Assembly: GCA_026389735.1 (NCBI GenBank)
Contig: JAPLHH010000174.1
Span: 1 to 6,158 of the forward strand
Direction of reading: 5' to 3'
DNA: 6,158 bases
Source: Chloroflexota bacterium
GTDB lineage: Bacteria; Chloroflexota; Dehalococcoidia; GIF9; UBA5620
Part shown: positions 3,530 through 6,158 of the stretch, piece after piece
Layout of the letters: every line of letters begins with the position of its first letter
How positions within the stretch are numbered: the first letter of the stretch is position 1
Translations under genes and position numbers: made by a program
The notes under the pieces: generated by a model
Databases searched by the model: none
Told to the model about the DNA's origin: nothing
Seen by the model: only the letters and a program-made list of their open reading frames with translations

Positions 3530-4288
3530 TTATACAAGCTGACGAGCGTCAGTTACCTGAGCGGTAGTTGCACCATTTCTAAATGTTAGATATGCAAGAG
3601 CAACGTTATCAGTTGGGACGGTTACCGTGTTGGGAGTTCCACCAATTGTGGTGTAATCCGTTCCGGTAGTAACCGAAATTTGACCAGTCTTAACGTTAAC
3701 CGAAACAAGGTCACGACGAGACTTAAGCGATGTTGATGGAGCAGTAATAGCACCTGTTGACTGAGCGGGAACGAAAGTGTGAAGCTCGTTCCCGCGATCA
3801 TAAACGTCACCAGCAATAAAAGCAACACTGGTTGTAGCAGCCGTTGCAACAACGTATGCAATAGTATACGATGCGCCTGCGGCAACTGTTGCGGAACCTG
3901 AAATCAATGTTACACCAATGCTTGTTGCAGAGGAGAAACTTGAAACAAGGAATCTGCTTGATCCGGAGGTAAGAATACCGCCGACCATATCATTTGTAAA
4001 AGTAGTACCCGAGCCAGTTACAGCGCCAGAAGCAATTGTAACAGTTCCAGTTGAGTACCAAGTGGAGGCAACACCCGCCGTAGCAGCGTGAACTGCATAT
4101 GCGGTGTTATTACCAGTAATGTCACCAGTTGCATAAACGGCACCAACTGCTGAGTGGTAAGCAAGCTCTTTACGAGTTGCTGCATCAGTAATATCAACAT
4201 ATGTTGTTGTTGTAGGGAGAACCTTCTGTCCGCCAATACGGACATTTTGTGAGCGATTAAACGCTCTAAGTGGCAGATATTCAGCCAT
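3530..4288 (-). CDS. Virion structural protein, fibre or decoration type (252 aa)
   Basis: Three regions can be seen. Residues 1-55 (ending ELAYHSAVGAVYATGD, with RIGGQKVLPTTTTYVDITD before it) resemble the N-terminal attachment segments of phage head-fibre or decoration proteins, where a T/V-D-[IL] strand precedes an x-R-x-x-L-x-x-H-x-x-x-G-x-[IV] helix and strand. Residues about 76-145 form a Gly/Thr/Ser/Ala-rich beta module (GTVTIASGAVTGSGTTFTND, then FLVSSFSSATS and SYTIAY), a small barrel unit typical of fibres. Residues about 189-252 carry RRDLVSVNVKTGQISVTTG, VPTDNVALAYLTFRNG and a terminal VTDARQLV, a motif set common in phage fibre and baseplate-associated proteins. It most likely decorates the particle and may contact the host surface. 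A late-type box lies 76 bases upstream; the ribosome-binding site is weak (AGAAAG, distant). Confidence 0.8.
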   Translation of the reverse strand: MAEYLPLRAFNRSQNVRIGGQKVLPTTTTYVDITDAATRKELAYHSAVGAVYATGDITGNNTAYAVHAATAGVASTWYSTGTVTIASGAVTGSGTTFTNDMVGGILTSGSSRFLVSSFSSATSIGVTLISGSATVAAGASYTIAYVVATAATTSVAFIAGDVYDRGNELHTFVPAQSTGAITAPSTSLKSRRDLVSVNVKTGQISVTTGTDYTTIGGTPNTVTVPTDNVALAYLTFRNGATTAQVTDARQLV

Positions 4289-4363
4289 AATTAATTTTTC
4301 TTTCTATTTGTGCCACTGGCCTGCCAGAGCTATCCCCGGACGGTTGTTCCAATACGCTATGTG

Positions 4364-4371
4364 TATTTATT
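4364..4371 (-). promoter_or_regulatory. AATAAATA late-promoter-like box for the virion gene
   Basis: The - strand reads TTAATAAATACACA here. Start of transcription would be near 4357, giving a leader of about 70 bases before ATG 4288. It is the only ATAAATA on the - strand that I found in the window, and it sits in the one gap (4289-4390) of the - strand block, directly before the gene expected to be late. Confidence 0.52.
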
Positions 4372-4390
4372 AATTGAGAGATGTTACGTT

Positions 4391-4705
4391 TTATAAGTGT
4401 GGTGGTTCATTTAATCGACTATCAAGGGGAACAATGTGGGTGAGTAGCACCCTGTTATCTTGATTTACAAAACGACTAGCTTGTTCAGCCGCACTTTCTG
4501 CATTAGTGTTTGCCCAAATATACATCCTTTCATTGTGAGAAATTGGACTTAATCCACTTCTCGTATAAGTGTCTACCGCCCAAAGGTCAGAAAAAGAACC
4601 TTTGTCATTAACCGTTAATTCGGAGTAATGAGTAAAAGTGTGCTCTCCTGCCCAGTAAGGCGTATCAAGAACGAAAACCTTGCTTTTAGCCTCAATGCTT
4701 TGCAT
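4391..4705 (-). CDS. Hypothetical phage protein (104 aa)
   Basis: The start ATG (4705-4703) shares its A with the upstream stop codon (TAATG), so translation is probably coupled. No independent Shine-Dalgarno is clear. The sequence is a mixed alpha/beta globular protein with many aromatic residues: KSKVFVLDTPYWAGEHTFTH (residues about 7-26), LWAVDTYTRSGLS, ERMYIWANTNAESAAEQASR and NRVLLTHIVPLD. An alternating strand, helix, strand order is plausible. There is no catalytic motif, signal peptide or membrane segment and I do not recognise it. It is the last gene of the ThyX cluster before the virion gene's own promoter-like box. Confidence 0.78.
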   Translation of the reverse strand: MQSIEAKSKVFVLDTPYWAGEHTFTHYSELTVNDKGSFSDLWAVDTYTRSGLSPISHNERMYIWANTNAESAAEQASRFVNQDNRVLLTHIVPLDSRLNEPPHL

Positions 4706-4947
4706 TACTGAGGTTCTGCTCGCAGAGCTTCAAGGTCGGTTACGCCAAGATCGTGCTTAAGGCGCTGAATAATACGGGCCACCTTTGCAATAAAATCTCC
4801 GTCAGACGGAGTAAACTCTGATGACCGTACAACAACATCTGCGATGGCGTGAAGGTCTTCAGGATTAATTGTTGCAAGGTCAAGACGAGCAGAACGAAGA
4901 TCTGCTGGGTCGATAAAACTCTTGCCTAGTGCTACCTTGTAATCCAT
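4705..4947 (-). CDS. Small hypothetical protein (80 aa)
   Basis: ATG at 4947 follows AAAGGTAG on the - strand, 7 bases from AAGG to the start, a good ribosome-binding site. It begins 12 bases after the ThyX stop and its own stop overlaps the next start (TAATG), so it is a middle gene of one operon. The product looks mostly helical (DPADLRSARLDLA, PEDLHAIADVVVRS, GDFIAKVARIIQRLKHDLG, TDLEALRAE), with several helix-capping D/P or D/L turns. No family is recognised; a helical binding or adaptor protein is all that the sequence suggests. Confidence 0.78.
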   Translation of the reverse strand: MDYKVALGKSFIDPADLRSARLDLATINPEDLHAIADVVVRSSEFTPSDGDFIAKVARIIQRLKHDLGVTDLEALRAEPQ

Positions 4948-4959
4948 TTTACTACCTTT

Positions 4960-5643
4960 CTATGGGGCCAATAGGCCGTTGTATTCAAATGCATCTGCCG
5001 TAAATGGCATGACGCTCTGCCAAAGCTCAAACATTGCTTCAGCGTACATCCTGATCTCATACATAGCGTGTGATGCCATGCGGAGTTCAAGGAAATTCAT
5101 TAGACTTCTAGCATTACAGCTAAAGTAAAATTCTGTGTATGTATTCAATGGTAGCACAATTCTTGCCTGCTCTTTGGCAATTCCTGCCTCAAGTAAATCT
5201 TCATAATGCTTAAATGCGTTCTTGGAGTGCATCATGACCGAACTACGTACATGCTCAGTTTGCAAATCATTGCCATTCTCAAAGCTATACTTACCGGGAG
5301 TACCCGTCTGCGTTCTAGCTGTTTCTGGAACATAAAAGTCTGGTCTAAGCTCTGTATAACGTCCCGACTCTTCATTGTATGAAGATCCAATACGATGCCT
5401 TTGCCACTCACGAACTACAAAGATGGGCGCACGAACATGAAACTTAAAGAAGTTATGCTCAAATGGGCTACCATGCTTTTCCCTCATAAGAAACTTGAGG
5501 ATATTAGCTTCGGTTTCTTCAAAGCTGTCCGACTGCTTGGCAAACGACACCTTGGCGGCATTTACAACATCAAGATCGGTGCCGCTATGCGACTCTAAAT
5601 CAATCCACCCATGCGGGGGAAATACCTTAACGATTTTTGTCAA
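4960..5643 (-). CDS. thyX: Flavin-dependent thymidylate synthase ThyX
   Basis: ThyX makes dTMP from dUMP using FAD, NADPH and methylenetetrahydrofolate, and acts as a homotetramer in the cytoplasm. Recognised by HGSPFEH (residues 57-63), APIFVVREWQRHRIGSSYNE (72-91) with the RHR of the ThyX signature at 82-84, ELRPDFYVP (98-106), ARIVLPLNTYTEFYF (160-174) and the C-terminal NARSLMNFLELRMASHAMYE (177-196), where R188 corresponds to the conserved substrate-binding arginine. Length (227 aa) is normal. The signature has one extra residue: eight, not seven, lie between RHR and S93. The only possible start is TTG at 5643-5641, since TAA lies two codons upstream and the next Met is residue 53; it overlaps the previous gene by 17 bases. 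In phages it supplies thymidylate for genome replication. Confidence 0.96.
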   Translation of the reverse strand: MTKIVKVFPPHGWIDLESHSGTDLDVVNAAKVSFAKQSDSFEETEANILKFLMREKHGSPFEHNFFKFHVRAPIFVVREWQRHRIGSSYNEESGRYTELRPDFYVPETARTQTGTPGKYSFENGNDLQTEHVRSSVMMHSKNAFKHYEDLLEAGIAKEQARIVLPLNTYTEFYFSCNARSLMNFLELRMASHAMYEIRMYAEAMFELWQSVMPFTADAFEYNGLLAP

Positions 5644-5872
5644 TTTGTTTTATTCCCATCCAAATCCAAAGTAATGCGCTTATTGCGCTTGTAATTGCAG
5701 AAAACCATAGTTCTAAAGTTAGATCTGTGGCTGCATAAACGCCAACCATAGCACCCGTCAATACACAGGTGCTTGGTGGTGGATATCTCTTCTCAAGTAT
5801 AGCAGGTATTAGCGCTATTGTGAAAACAATAGAGCCAAGCGAAAATACTAGATCTTGCCAATGGTTAAGCAT
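5627..5872 (-). CDS. Small membrane protein with three predicted helices (81 aa)
   Basis: ATG at 5872 follows AAAGG with a 3-base spacer inside the preceding gene, with which it overlaps by 8 bases. Three hydrophobic segments are clear: residues about 8-26 (LVFSLGSIVFTIALIPAIL), 36-53 (CVLTGAMVGVYAATDLTL) and 55-74 (LWFSAITSAISALLWIWMGI). The basic loop EKRYPPPST separates the first two, and the tail IKQIDKNR is basic. D50 and E54 lie near the second turn. Size and helix number fit a phage holin-like protein or a single-repeat (PQ-loop/SemiSWEET-like) half-transporter; the sequence does not decide between them. No endolysin gene is adjacent, which weakens the holin idea. Confidence 0.82.
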   Translation of the reverse strand: MLNHWQDLVFSLGSIVFTIALIPAILEKRYPPPSTCVLTGAMVGVYAATDLTLELWFSAITSAISALLWIWMGIKQIDKNR

Positions 5873-6131
5873 ACACCTTTGAAATTGTCTGTCTTACATT
5901 ATGGATTTCTTCCATAGCAACCTCATCCTTAGCGTCCTGAGCGGCCTTGTAAGCCTCCGTAAGGGCAGGAACGATCTCATCCATGCCATCGGCTAGAATA
6001 TTGGTATATGGGGTCTCAATTCGTGCTGCGTTAAGATCCGAACAAATACTGACTACAACTTTCTTAGACCTTGACTCCATTGAAAAACAGAGTCCCTTAT
6101 TTTTAATATACTTTGCAAACCTTCTAAACAT
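5865..6131 (-). CDS. Hypothetical phage protein (88 aa)
   Basis: Two in-frame ATGs exist near the right edge. The one at 6131 is preferred because AAAGG lies 5 bases upstream (6137-6141), whereas the ATG at the very window edge has no visible context. The N-terminus is basic and amphipathic (MFRRFAKYIKNKG), followed by SKKVVVSICSDLNAARIETP, which looks like a strand and short helix, and a long acidic helix (IVPALTEAYKAAQDAKDEVA, then MEEIHNVRQTISKVYA). No motif is recognised. It overlaps the membrane-protein gene by 8 bases (ATGCTTAA), so it is at the upstream end of the visible operon; the promoter must be outside the window. Confidence 0.75.
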   Translation of the reverse strand: MFRRFAKYIKNKGLCFSMESRSKKVVVSICSDLNAARIETPYTNILADGMDEIVPALTEAYKAAQDAKDEVAMEEIHNVRQTISKVYA

Positions 6132-6158
6132 AAAAACCTTTCGTTGTGATAAGCACAT

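Noticed and set aside
3622..4245. Two - strand ORFs (3622-3885 and 4018-4245) inside the virion-type gene
   Set aside because: These are alternative frames of a Thr/Ala/Ser-rich gene; Leu/Gln-rich composition is typical of such shadows.
4316..4327. CTGGC-CT-GCCAG inverted repeat in the virion gene leader
   Set aside because: The two-base loop would force opening to a three-pair stem; too weak to call a regulatory hairpin.
5395..5598. 67-codon + strand ORF opposite thyX
   Set aside because: It is antisense to an unmistakable enzyme gene and has no supporting signal.
6132..6158. Upstream ATG at the right edge as start of the 88-aa protein
   Set aside because: The ATG at 6131 has AAAGG at a correct 5-base distance, and those bases would be coding if the edge ATG were used.

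Overview
The window looks like part of a tailed dsDNA bacteriophage genome. It is densely packed with small ORFs that mostly lack recognisable functions, it switches strand three times, and it carries a flavin-dependent thymidylate synthase (ThyX), a beta-rich virion-type protein, and ATAAATA boxes that resemble T4-type late promoters. Several small proteins (winged-helix fragment, 120-aa GGIGYW...FGNLVYG protein, 47-aa CxxC...GWH protein) recall families I associate with phages of Actinobacteria, but the host cannot be settled from this sequence.

Layout. (1) 1-906, + strand, comparatively GC-rich: the end of a winged-helix protein, then two small genes, each preceded by a near-identical cassette of GC hairpin + CCCTTTACCTWTTCTTTAC + a -10-like box + ATCAACCAA + Shine-Dalgarno. 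(2) 907-1363, essentially non-coding: a large hairpin, then a cluster of short palindromes, four copies of (AC)GGGTCCCTTT, an AT-rich stretch, a TATAAATA box with a doubtful 24-codon ORF, and a chain of three mutually exclusive hairpins. (3) 1364-1669, - strand: a basic 101-aa protein. (4) 1670-1952: a divergent control region with two dyads and two late-promoter-like boxes. (5) 1953-3482, + strand: an acidic 291-aa orphan protein, a classic terminator, a 142-aa protein with a proline-rich tail, and a coupled 47-aa putative zinc-binding protein. (6) 3483-3529: a convergent hairpin that can serve both strands. (7) 3530-6131, - strand: six genes reading right to left. An 88-aa protein, a three-helix membrane protein, ThyX, and two unknown proteins are tightly packed. 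A virion-type protein with its own late-promoter-like box follows.

Interpretation (inference). The left block looks like individually regulated small accessory or early genes. ThyX serves nucleotide supply for phage DNA synthesis. The virion-type gene and the 291-aa gene carry late-promoter-like boxes and are probably expressed late. The centre of the window is the least explained part. The 907-1363 repeat and palindrome region is the best candidate for a control or replication locus. The 101-aa and 142-aa proteins may share a small beta-fold.
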